NCBI GenBank assembly: GCA_002803225.1
Contig: NXFV01001987.1
Location: 1 to 10,833, forward strand
Length of the DNA stretch: 10,833 nucleotides
From: Gamarada debralockiae
Lineage: Eukaryota; Ascomycota; Leotiomycetes; Helotiales; Hyphodiscaceae
Reading direction: 5' to 3'
The position numbers and the translations under genes were made by a program. Every line of letters begins with the position of its first letter. The first letter of the stretch is position 1. Positions 1 to 7,481 of this stretch are shown here, piece after piece. Under the pieces are notes generated by a model that had not been told where the DNA came from, made no database searches, and saw nothing but the letters and a program-made list of their open reading frames with translations.

Positions 1-345
1 CGGAACGGGCACGAGGCCGTCGTCAAGCTGCTGCTCGAGAAGGGCGCTGAGCTCGAGTCAAAGGACGAGGACGGCCGGACGCCGCTGTCACTAGCCGCTC
101 AGGACGGGCACGAGGCCGTCGTCAAGCTGCTGCTCGAGAAGGGCGCTGAGCTCGAGTCAAAGGACAAGTCTGGCCGGACGCCGCTGTCATGGGCAGCTGG
201 GAAAGGGCACGAGGCCGTCGTCAAGCTACTACTCGAGAAGGGCGCTGAGCTCGAGTCGAAGGGCGAGGACGGTTGGACGCCGCTGTCGTGGGCAGCTCTG
301 AAAGGGCACGAGGCCGTTGTGAAGCTGCTTACTCCTGTTACCTAG
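1..345 (+). CDS. Ankyrin-repeat protein, C-terminal end (5' part outside window)
   Basis: Frame 1 is open from the first base to TAG at 343-345 (114 codons). It reads as 33-residue ankyrin units with the canonical pieces TPLS-AA, GHEAVVKLLLEKGA and a charged ESKD loop. Three full units and a fourth, cut short, are present. The last unit stops in its second helix and ends KLLTPVT, so the protein lacks a normal capping repeat. Ankyrin units bind other proteins. In fungi, arrays this uniform often form the C-terminal sensor half of NACHT/NB-ARC STAND (NLR-like) proteins, but the N-terminal domains are not in the window, so that role is inference. Synonymous sites are nearly identical between units, which points to recent unequal exchange. 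Base composition is far more GC-rich than the DNA just downstream. The ankyrin fold is certain; the protein class is open. Confidence 0.88.
   Translation, partial: RNGHEAVVKLLLEKGAELESKDEDGRTPLSLAAQDGHEAVVKLLLEKGAELESKDKSGRTPLSWAAGKGHEAVVKLLLEKGAELESKGEDGWTPLSWAALKGHEAVVKLLTPVT
7..345 (+). repeat. 99-bp tandem repeat array (ankyrin units)
   Basis: Units begin at 7, 106, 205 and 304, each opening with GGGCACGAGGCCGT. The first 60 bases of units 1 and 2 are identical, including third codon positions. Differences cluster in two places per unit: the loop codons after ESK, and the codons around the A-A pair (LAAQD, WAAGK, WAALK). The array continues off the left edge, so copy number is unknown. 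Confidence 0.93.
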
Positions 346-1077
346 ACTTTTAGTAATATATATTCCATATTTATCTTATATCCCTTTGAATTCATTTAGC
401 TCAAATATTCTCTTATGCAACAGCATCTTTATAATTTATATTTATTTAATAACTTTGATAAAGAGGGGCTTGGGGAAGCCGATGTTTATATATCGTCCTG
501 TTATCAGAATTGCCGCTGAGTGGAACTTATAAATACTAAATACTTGCACTAGGGCATTCTAGAAGGTTCGCTATATGCTAGGCGACCTAAGAAGGCAGTT
601 TAGGGAACACGACACTGACTGTAACCCCAACTAAATCTTATAACGTTCTCGAAAATCTGAAATGCAATCTACACTAATCAACATATACACAAATAGACAT
701 ACTATGCATCCTCTCTGCCCACGTATATGGGGTTGAATATCATAATACCGTATACTACTTCAGATGCCCCAACTTTCTTAACAGTAAACACGAGGACAAG
801 TAGAGCTTTAGGATCACAACAAGTCGAAAGGTTTAAGAACAGATAATATCGAATCAAAAATAGCATTTCTCCAAAAGCTCCCATTGTATATAACATGATC
901 CATCACATACACTATCTATTTTCATAATCCGAGCTCTGAATTTTGTTACAGAAAGCCAGAATTCATGACGCACTGCCGCCTGTGTACGGTGGATGTGGGA
1001 AATAACCTAATTCTCCAGTCTGTGGTCGTATGTGGCAGCTTTTGTTCTATTTTGAAATATATACCTTCAAAATGTAG
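346..1077. other. AT-rich intergenic stretch, no gene seen
   Basis: Directly after the ankyrin stop codon the sequence becomes AT-rich, with many TA steps around 350-460. I find no start-to-stop frame with coding character, no tRNA cloverleaf and no transposon terminal repeat. The reverse-strand frame at 702-896 (64 codons) has no recognisable motif and no support. The stretch probably holds the 3' UTR of the ankyrin gene and spacer DNA. Ancient RIP of repeats is possible, but I could not measure dinucleotide ratios. Confidence 0.5.
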
Positions 1078-1780
1078 CTAAGACAGAGAAAAGTTCTCCG
1101 TCCCCTTTGAGTTGACCGACTCACAGAACCTTTCGATAACGTACTCGACAACAATTCACTTCATAACTGTAACTGAGATGGCAGTTGTCAGATACAACGA
1201 TTATTCTCTCAAGCCAACGGCATTGTCAGCATGAAGAATACCTCGTCGCCGAAGGCCCTAGGGATCACTCACCTCGCTGAACCTTATCAAAACCCGCTCA
1301 GAGTCAGATACTTCCTCCACAACGCCCCGAAAATGCACTTGAATTCGAAAGCATAGTATTGAAAAATCGTCTCTCCTGAGGATGTCTTCAGACGACGAAC
1401 AACGAGAAATGCATCAACAACAGCAAACTCGTCAACAATGACGATACAAAATCAGGGACTTGAAATCATCATCCAACCACATACAAATTCTGGGATCTAT
1501 CAACACGTTCGCCGCGGGCAACGCGAACCGAGCAGCTAGCCCAACAGCCTTGAAGCTTCTCCGGTAACTCCGAGTTGCTGGCCTGGATCTGTTTGACGAC
1601 GTCGAGGTTTAAATATGTTTCGATTGACGACCCTCAAAACAGAAACCGATTCACTTTCTCAAATTTCTTTTTGTAGAGATCAACACTGGAAAGAATGCAC
1701 TCGAGTTCTGTATCAGTATCAGCAACCTAGCCAGAGACAGTGAAGGCGAGATATTGAATACAAAAGTTTGTAAATTCCAA
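1078..1780 (-). pseudogene. Probable decayed coding region, family not recognised
   Basis: On the minus strand one frame reads as protein-like sequence from about 1780 down to 1472, broken by TAG at 1727-1729 and TGA at 1634-1636, and ended by TGA at 1469-1471. Readable pieces include TELECILSSVDLYKKKFEKV and LDVVKQIQASNSELPEKLQG. After a frame change, a second protein-like piece (DDFSILCFRIQVHFRGVVEE, then DSERVLIRFSE) runs to 1273. It stops exactly at a GTGAGT donor-like site. A last short frame could end at TAG 1078-1080. The two internal stops could come from CAG and CGA by C-to-T change. I do not recognise the family. It could instead be an unusually spliced living gene, or chance open frames. 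Boundaries are approximate. Confidence 0.35.
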
Positions 1781-2066
1781 CTAGTAAATTACAACAAGGG
1801 GTCTCTGAGTTAAACTTGACTCGGAATGATATACAAAGAGATATCTTCCCATGTTTGACAACAACAGAGCCTTGAAGCCCCTTGGGTTAAGACGTCGGCA
1901 AGGTGAACTCGACCCACCCTTCACCCAGCCCCTCAAACCCCCTTTCCACCAGTACCCTGCGCATAGTATTCCTCTATTACAGTACATTCCACAACTCTCA
2001 GGCTTTTTTCAAACATCCTGATCTCCTCAAGTTGCTTGCCAAAACTCTTCCAACAGGGATGGATCT

Positions 2067-2666
2067 TCAATTCCTTCGAAACCCGCGCTTTCTCCAACTT
2101 GTCGACGGGGATTGTGTATCTTCGAAGTCTCGAAACGAGTTGAAGTTTAGGGGATTCGATAACTGCCTTTCCAACCTCTGATCCTCACTCAATTCGCAGA
2201 TTTCATTCATCGATCCCGGAATTGGCTTAGCTTTCATCTCCACATGCTCCACTGCCTGTCTGGCTTCTTCAAGATCCTTTCTAACCCATCCCATAACGTT
2301 CTCAGTTGACCGAAGAGGTGGACCAAAGGGTTCGCTCCCAGCCTTCCAGTCCGCTTCTCTCCCCCCTTTGACCGTCGCCCGCACTTCCTCCTCTCCACAA
2401 ACCTCAAACCCACAGTCCTCTAGCCCCACGCATCTCAATACATCCCAAACTCTCTCTTTCTCAAACTTGAATGCTTGGTCCCAAGTCTTGTTGCCCCAGT
2501 GTTCCGCATACTTGTATGTTTCCTCCAAGGACACTGCTAGCCAGTCTTTGATGCCGTTTTCGGAAAACGAGTGTTGAAAGTCTTTTGGGACGGTGTTCTT
2601 GAATAATTTATGGACCTCCTTAGGAAACGTAGTGATGAGTATGATGGCGATGATAGGATAGGGCAC
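2067..2666 (-). CDS. Hypothetical protein, 5' end unresolved
   Basis: An open minus-strand frame of about 199 codons ends at TGA 2067-2069. The product would be soluble and charged, with Trp/Glu-rich segments such as KDWLAVSLEETYKYAEHWGN and FKFEKERVWDVLRCVGLEDC, which look like real helices. I recognise no domain. The frame opens near a hydrophobic PYPIIAIILITTF segment that could be the end of a membrane or signal segment. It has no ATG there: the first codon at 2664-2666 is GTG, and upstream in frame comes a TAG without an ATG. Either an upstream exon supplies the start or the gene is broken. A separate 47-codon ATG frame lies just upstream (2841 down to 2698) in another phase and contains a similar YPIIIVNLI stretch. 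I found no clean donor/acceptor pair joining the two. Confidence 0.5.
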   Translation of the reverse strand: MPYPIIAIILITTFPKEVHKLFKNTVPKDFQHSFSENGIKDWLAVSLEETYKYAEHWGNKTWDQAFKFEKERVWDVLRCVGLEDCGFEVCGEEEVRATVKGGREADWKAGSEPFGPPLRSTENVMGWVRKDLEEARQAVEHVEMKAKPIPGSMNEICELSEDQRLERQLSNPLNFNSFRDFEDTQSPSTSWRKRGFRRN

Positions 2667-2946
2667 CGATGGTGTGATACGTAGACGGAGGAGATTGTCA
2701 GGAGATAGAGGGGTTGTTAGTAGAGGCTAGCAGAGCGATAGGGTTTGTGTCTTTTCGGCATTTGGGATTGATGAGGTTAACGATAATGATTGGATATCGA
2801 GATTGTGGTATTGTATTCTGGTGTTGCGCTCCCCTCTCCATGCCTTTTTGATTGGGGCGATTTATGCCCCTGATCTGTGACTCAGTAAGCGATAGGGGCC
2901 GTGATTCACGACATTACGAGGTGTGGGTGAATGGGTCGCACAACAT

Positions 2947-3624
2947 TCATATAGACATCCCGTCTTGATGCCCAACAGCCTTGCCTTCGTTTGGATATAT
3001 CAGCATCATTTCTCGTTTTGAATCTGTCCGCTCGATTAGACCAAGTTGGACTTCCATACTTTCGACAAGCCACCTCAGTATTTTGTGCACTCTCGTCGCA
3101 CCAAGACAACAATCTTGTTGAAAGTAGCGCACAGCCTTACGAGCCACTTGAATCGTAAAAGCACAATCGCCCCTGAAAACACTCAAAGATACGCTCAGCA
3201 GTACAGAAACAGGATTTGCCCAGGGGTACGGAAGTCAGAGAGACCCTCAACAATGTGGAGATCAGGGATATGCTTAGCAGTATGGAGAAGCCGCCGCAGG
3301 AATTGGATATCAGGATGGTCAAACATATGACTACTAAGCAATGGCCGAAAATACTCCACTGCTGAGAGACAGAGGCTTCCAAGATCACCCACTGGAAGGG
3401 CGAGTGAGATCGCACACTACGCTCAACTCACCAACGACTGCACCTCGAAAGTTGAACAAATCGACCAAAGCTGCTATGACCCGGATGATCTCTTAACCCC
3501 TCATATACTCCGGCCGATGCGGTTGCAGGAGAGAAGAGACTATCTCACGAAGTGACTCCCTTTATTGCTGAGTAAAACCGGAAGTACGCATGTACAAATC
3601 TGCTGTCAGGTTCTCCCAGGGCAT
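2947..3624 (-). pseudogene. Probable decayed gene with stops and frameshifts, family not recognised
   Basis: Starting from an ATG at 3622-3624, the minus strand reads as protein-like sequence for about 80 codons (pieces: RESLREIVSSLLQPHRPEY, EIIRVIAALVDLFNFRGAVV). TAA interrupts it at 3562-3564 and 3493-3495, and TGA ends it at 3385-3387. The sense then continues in a second frame down to TGA at 3195 (SLCLSAVEYFRPLLSSHM, IQFLRRLLHTAKHIPDLHI). A third frame continues to TGA at 2947-2949 (VARKAVRYFQQDCCLGATRV, HKILRWLVESMEVQLGLIER). At least two internal stops and two frame changes make a functional product unlikely. Both TAA codons could be former CAA, as RIP or spontaneous deamination would give. 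The segments look amphipathic-helical, but I do not recognise the family. Chance open frames are the alternative. Confidence 0.42.
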
Positions 3625-4211
3625 GTTTCGAAGACACAGAGGTTAGCAGCTTAAAAAACAGGGAGGACCGTCGGTCGGCCAACGCGTCCGCCTCAGCTGT
3701 GGAAAGGATTTATATGTTCCTGCCACTGGGTGGGCTAAATAACCGCCAGTATACAGCGTGGGAATCTTTCATGACACATGTACTTTGTGCGTATTGTAGA
3801 GAGTTCGGAAAACCTGCGCATGGAATTGCATGGAGGGCTATGTGTGAACCCTACGTTATCACAGCAGCAATGGGAAATGGTGGAGCTTTTGATTCATTGG
3901 TAATGGAGGTGAAGATCGGAAGCAGGAACACATAGCAGGATTGTTCTGGATTTCTGGCCCAGGTGACTTCGGCAAGGTTGATGGGTCTGACACTTGCCAA
4001 TGGTTGAACTTGTTCATTGTGGCAATGATGTTGTGTTTCCCTAACGTCGTGCTTCGGTGCTTGAATGTTTAATGAAGCGTTTAATGGCGGCTCGGTTAGC
4101 AACAGAGCGTATAAATCAAGACGTTCCCAATTGTTGGAAGACAGTGAGCAACCGCGTATCAAAGCATAGTTTCACTCAAGCTGGGTATCGCGCTTGCTCA
4201 CTCATACTCAT
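3625..4211. other. Intergenic stretch, probably including the tryptophanyl-tRNA synthetase 3' UTR
   Basis: No convincing gene is visible. A plus frame at 3699-3935 and a minus frame at 3851-4162 overlap, have no motif and look like chance. The minus-strand reading of the pseudogene at 2947-3624 can be followed loosely up to about 3770, with a TAA at about 3643-3645. The 4100-4211 part lies just downstream of the synthetase stop codon and is the expected place of its 3' UTR. Confidence 0.5.
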
Positions 4212-5729
4212 CTATGCAGCAGCTTTCGCCTTAGCAGCCTTCTTCTCCGCAATAAGTTTCTCCTTCGCCTCCTTCTTCAGCTGATTTTTCGTCTTCTCCT
4301 CCACTTTAACTTCACCCATCTGGCCCTCCAACCCCGTCTTAGCCTCTCCATCCTGCTTCGCGACGACCTTCGGATTGGGATTGCCTTTGAACACCAACTT
4401 CTTCCTCGCGAAGAAATCCTCCACAACTTCGTCCGTAACTTTCGCTCTTCTTTCTTGGAAACCTTTGACATATGTCTGCAACTCGCCAATGCACTTCGCT
4501 TTCAGTTCACCCGTTAACAGCTTGCCGGTCGAATACGCTTCCTTAATCCTCGCTAATTCGTCATCGTCCTCTAAGAAGAACGTGAGGTATTGATACGAGA
4601 CATCGATCTCAGCATTCCCGCCCTTCTCTCTCTGTTCTGCCTCGGTTTCCCGTCCGCCGGAAAATGCATGCTTGTATATCTTATTCTTGATCTTGTTCGG
4701 CTCATCCTTCATGAAGATCGCAGATGCATCGATGGAGGCACTCATCTTGGTTCCTGGTCCTTGAAGAGCATCGAGGAAGCGGGCGTGGATTAAGGCGGGT
4801 TTGGCAAAGTGTAGACGAGATGCGACATCGCGTGTCATCCGGAAGTACGGGTCCTGATCGATAGCGCATGGAATCATCGAGGCGACCTGGTTGCTGATTG
4901 ACTCGTCTTCACCGAAGATGTGAGGGAAGGAGGAGCCAAAACATGTTGCGCCTTGAATGGCACCGAAGTGGACTTTGCCTATATTGGAGCTAACTTCGGT
5001 CAGCTTTTGCATAATTCGAGAGAGAGCCTGGAAATACCTGTCATTGAATCCAAAGACTGCTCGTGCTACGTTCAGCGTGACGTGCTTGGAGATTCGGGTC
5101 ACATTGCGATAGAATGCTCCTCCCATGTACTCGTAGTCGCTGAAAATGAAAGTCTTCTTAGGGTCGAATCCTACGGCAATAATGTCCTTTGCGTTGTTCT
5201 TGGTGTATTGTGTGACATCCTCAATTGTTCGTTCGGGGCCACCGAAGATATATTTCTCATCGTCTGTCAACATGATGATCAATGGCACGTCGAATACATC
5301 TTGTAACCACCTGTGAGTCATTAGCAAAAAAGCAGAAAAATTATAACAAATCACTTACTTGGTAAACTCAAAAGGAATAGTATGCCCAATATGCATACTA
5401 TCACTACTCGGTCCCCGCCCCGTATACAAAAAGAACGGCTCCCCTCTCTCATGGCGATCCAAAATTAAATCCAGATCCCTATGACTGAACACAATTCCCC
5501 TCCTCATAAACCTATGAGGCTTATGTCCTGTCACTTCCTCAAATCTCTTCAAATCCTCCTCCAGTATCTTCTTCGTACCAAACTCCTCGACGAGTTTCGA
5601 GTAATCGATCGCTTTCGCAATTCCATCTGCGCCAATTTCTCCAGACACATTGTAGGGATCCACTGTTTGTTTTGTGGTAGGTGCGTCTGCGGCCAGGGCG
5701 GCGACGGTTGAGGGTTCGGGTTCTGCCAT
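4212..5729 (-). CDS. WRS1: Cytosolic tryptophanyl-tRNA synthetase
   Basis: This enzyme charges tRNA-Trp with tryptophan using ATP, for cytosolic protein synthesis. Two exons, 5359-5729 and 4212-5310, are joined across a 48-nt intron (5311-5358, GTAAGT donor, CAG acceptor). The intron splits a Lys codon (aa|g) just before WLQDVFDVP. The spliced protein has 489 residues. Class I signatures are visible: the HIGH motif at residues 113-116 (MHIGHTIPFEFTK) and the KMSKS-loop variant KMSAS at 312-316, which is normal for eukaryotic TrpRS. The TDDEK and FGFNDRYFQALSR segments are also typical. The protein is longer than yeast Wrs1 (432 residues, from memory). The excess is mainly an Ala/Pro-rich N-terminal lead and a Lys/Ala-rich C-terminal tail (from about residue 460), probably for RNA contact. 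The ATG at 5727-5729 is chosen because the extended frame upstream has only a GTG. It is divergent from the Ups1-like gene. Confidence 0.96.
5311..5358 (-). other. Spliceosomal intron in the tryptophanyl-tRNA synthetase gene
   Basis: On the minus strand it begins GTAAGT (5358-5353), ends CACAG, and has a CTAAT branch-like element about 12 nt before the acceptor. Its removal restores a continuous TrpRS reading frame through the conserved FEFTK-WLQDVF segment directly after HIGH. Left in place, TAA stops the frame at once. Confidence 0.93.
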
Positions 5730-5782
5730 TGTGATGTTGTTTAACAGCTTGATCACTTAGTGGGGGCTTTGTTGTTCTTTTG

Positions 5783-5852
5783 TGCGAAGCGGAATGAGTA
5801 ACTTATTCTGCCAAAGTGCGTTTGCCGAATTGGGCGGCGGTGAAGCACGTGA
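5783..5852 (+). repeat. Promoter direct repeat, copy 1, ending in a CACGTG box
   Basis: This copy shares ordered blocks with the copy at 6001-6075: TGCGAAG, TTATTCTGCCA (5803-5813), a 30-bp stretch with 22 matches ending GCGGTGA, and AGCACGTGA. The CACGTG hexamer lies at 5846-5851, about 120 bp upstream of the TrpRS start codon. CACGTG is the core of bHLH factors such as Cbf1/Pho4-type proteins; on the minus strand it reads ATCACGTG, the Cbf1-like RTCACGTG form. Binding is inferred. Confidence 0.7.
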
Positions 5853-6000
5853 TCGGTGAGTGACTCGCTGGTTTTTAGCGCCATCTTTGCCCTTATCTTC
5901 AGATATGTTGTAAGCAGGCAGCTTGCTTCGTAGGAGATGTAGCTGCTGTCATTGTGACGATTGCTGGGCACTCTCTGTACTTTGTAATCTTGGACTTTGT

Positions 6001-6075
6001 TGCGAAGTGAACGGTTATTTATTCTGCCAGAGTTTGTGTGACTAATTCGGCAGCGGTGACTCTGAAAGCACGTGA
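6001..6075 (+). repeat. Promoter direct repeat, copy 2, ending in a CACGTG box
   Basis: This is the second, diverged copy of the element at 5783-5852, in the same orientation and about 216 bp away. It has the same TTATTCTGCCA block (6019-6029) and CACGTG at 6069-6074; on the minus strand this reads GTCACGTG. A 5-7 bp insertion (CTCTGAA) separates the GCGGTGA block from the CACGTG box here. Similarity may begin earlier, at CTTTGT (5767 and 5980). It lies in the shared upstream region of TrpRS and the Ups1-like gene. Confidence 0.7.
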
Positions 6076-6423
6076 CTTCCCAACCCTCCATTGCCATGTT
6101 TTCGTCGAGCTTTCTGGACCTTCCGTCTTAAGATCAAGCCTTTAAATTTCAAATTCGTTCACTTTTATCCGATCGATTTAAACATCAACCAAAAACTGAC
6201 CGAATCCAACATCTCGTGTGACAAAATCCAGACCCCTGTCCATCACCTACCCTAAGCTCAATCCAGCCTAAATCCGGGGTAGCTCGGAAACCAGGCGAGC
6301 AAAAGACAGCGAATCCCTCGTGCTCTCGTTCGATTTGCCCTCGCATCATCAAAACCTTCCCCTCCCGCCCAACTCACACGACCATCGCCACCTCCCCATC
6401 CTCCTCCATCGAAAGCAATCCAA

Positions 6424-6453
6424 ATGCATCAACCCCAACACTCACCATGGTGA
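6424..6453 (+). promoter_or_regulatory. Short upstream ORF overlapping the Ups1-like start codon
   Basis: ATG at 6424-6426 opens a nine-codon frame (MHQPQHSPW) that stops at TGA 6451-6453. It therefore overlaps the main ATG at 6447-6449 in another frame. The uORF start context (ccaaATGc) is weaker than the main start (caccATGG), so leaky scanning would be needed for full expression. If the transcript begins upstream of 6424 this frame should lower translation. The transcription start is unknown. Confidence 0.55.
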
Positions 6454-7184
6454 AATTCTACGAATCCTCCTACGCCTACGACTACTCCTTCCCTGCCGTA
6501 ACACTCGCCTACTTCCTCCGCTACCCCAATCCTTATTCTACACATGTCCTGTCCACCGATACGATCTCGCGGACGATAGATCCGAGTACAGGACAATTGC
6601 AGACTACGAGGATACATCGAAAGAGTTCAAGGCTGCCGCCAGCGGTACTGAAGCTTTTGCCGAAATCGGTGCTTGGAAATGTATCCGGTGGGCGAAGCGA
6701 GAGTTATATTCTGGAGACGAGCACGATTGATGTTAAAGAGGGATGGATGAGGACGGAGAGCAAGAATCTGGATTGGACGGGCATATTGAGCGTGGTTGAG
6801 AAGCAGGAGTATCGTCGGCAGATTCCTGTTGAGGAGGAAATGGATGAGCTTGGGGTTGGGTCCGGCACAACTGGAGTCGTCACGACTGTGATGTTTAGAA
6901 GCAGATTGGGGGACAGGTTGAGAGCAAGAGCGAATAGGAAGGGGGAGGTGATGAATGGGGAGGGAGATGAGGAGCCCAAGAAGAGTTTCCTGGCGAGCTG
7001 GAGCACAAGCGGAATTCAGAGGAGTATTGAGGCGATTGCGAGTCGGAAGACGGAGAATCAGCTGGGGAAGAGTAAGGAGGGGATGACGGTTGTGCTTGAG
7101 AGGCTGAGGAGGGGTGGGCTGGTGGGGGTTCTGGATGGGATGAGGAAGGATAGGGAGGGCGAGGGGGTGTGGAAGAAGAGCTGA
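6447..7184 (+). CDS. PRELI/MSF1-domain protein, Ups1-like mitochondrial phosphatidic acid transfer protein
   Basis: The uninterrupted frame has 245 codons, with the start in a strong caccATGG context. The N-terminal MVKFYESSYAYDY and RYPNPYSTHVLSTDTISR (residues 25-42) closely match the opening of PRELI/Ups proteins. Next come a TTRIHRKSSRLPP segment, the middle strand with ESYILETSTID, and NLDWTGILSVVE. RYPNPYS-HVLS-DTISR favours Ups1 over Ups2/Ups3. In yeast, Ups1 with its partner Mdm35 carries phosphatidic acid across the intermembrane space for cardiolipin synthesis; that role here is inferred from family. The C-terminal helix region (GIQRSIEAIASRK, then EGMTVVLERLRR) is present. The protein is longer than yeast Ups1 (about 175 residues) through a Ser/Gly loop near residue 78 and a charged loop near 160-180. 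The last 450 bases are strongly purine-rich. It is convergent with the carboxypeptidase gene. Confidence 0.9.
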   Translation: MVKFYESSYAYDYSFPAVTLAYFLRYPNPYSTHVLSTDTISRTIDPSTGQLQTTRIHRKSSRLPPAVLKLLPKSVLGNVSGGRSESYILETSTIDVKEGWMRTESKNLDWTGILSVVEKQEYRRQIPVEEEMDELGVGSGTTGVVTTVMFRSRLGDRLRARANRKGEVMNGEGDEEPKKSFLASWSTSGIQRSIEAIASRKTENQLGKSKEGMTVVLERLRRGGLVGVLDGMRKDREGEGVWKKS

Positions 7185-7372
7185 ACACATGTGCGATTAG
7201 GATGGTTAGGGGATAGGGTGAATCTGCGAGAAAACAAGGACGAGATATGAGGTGATTGGGAAGGAGATGGGATGGAACGTTCTCTAGGCAGGAGCCGATG
7301 TAAAACACATATTTTGGGAGCGAGGAGTCTGGGGCTGTCATTCAGGCGTATACATGTTCATTAGTCCGCTCA

Positions 7373-7378
7373 AATAAA
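7373..7378 (+). terminator. Possible poly(A) signal AATAAA for the Ups1-like gene
   Basis: A canonical AATAAA hexamer lies about 190 bp after the Ups1-like stop codon and about 100 bp before the convergent carboxypeptidase stop. Fungal poly(A) signals are degenerate, so this is a suggestion based on position and sequence only. Confidence 0.4.
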
Positions 7379-7481
7379 AACTGTAAAACTACTTTGTTGG
7401 CATTCAAACATTATATTCGTGAGGTCTCTCTTTTGGTTTTATGCTGCAGTTGCACCGTATCTATCTATCCCAGATCTAATA

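Noticed and set aside
1539..2983. Shared 14-mer GCCCAACAGCCTTG at 1539-1552 and 2970-2983, in both decayed stretches
   Set aside because: Flanking sequence does not match on either side. One 14-base match within 10 kb is within what chance can give, so I do not claim the two stretches are related.
3699..4162. Overlapping plus and minus frames between the decayed stretch and TrpRS
   Set aside because: They overlap each other antisense and have no domains, and the position fits TrpRS 3' flanking DNA.
4920..5306. Plus-strand open frame of 128 codons
   Set aside because: It lies antisense to the TrpRS second exon and has no domain; a shadow frame.
6627..7190. Long minus-strand open frame of 187 codons
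   Set aside because: It is the shadow of the purine-rich 3' half of the Ups1-like gene. The translation is Pro/Leu/His low-complexity without a motif, while the plus strand has clear PRELI homology.
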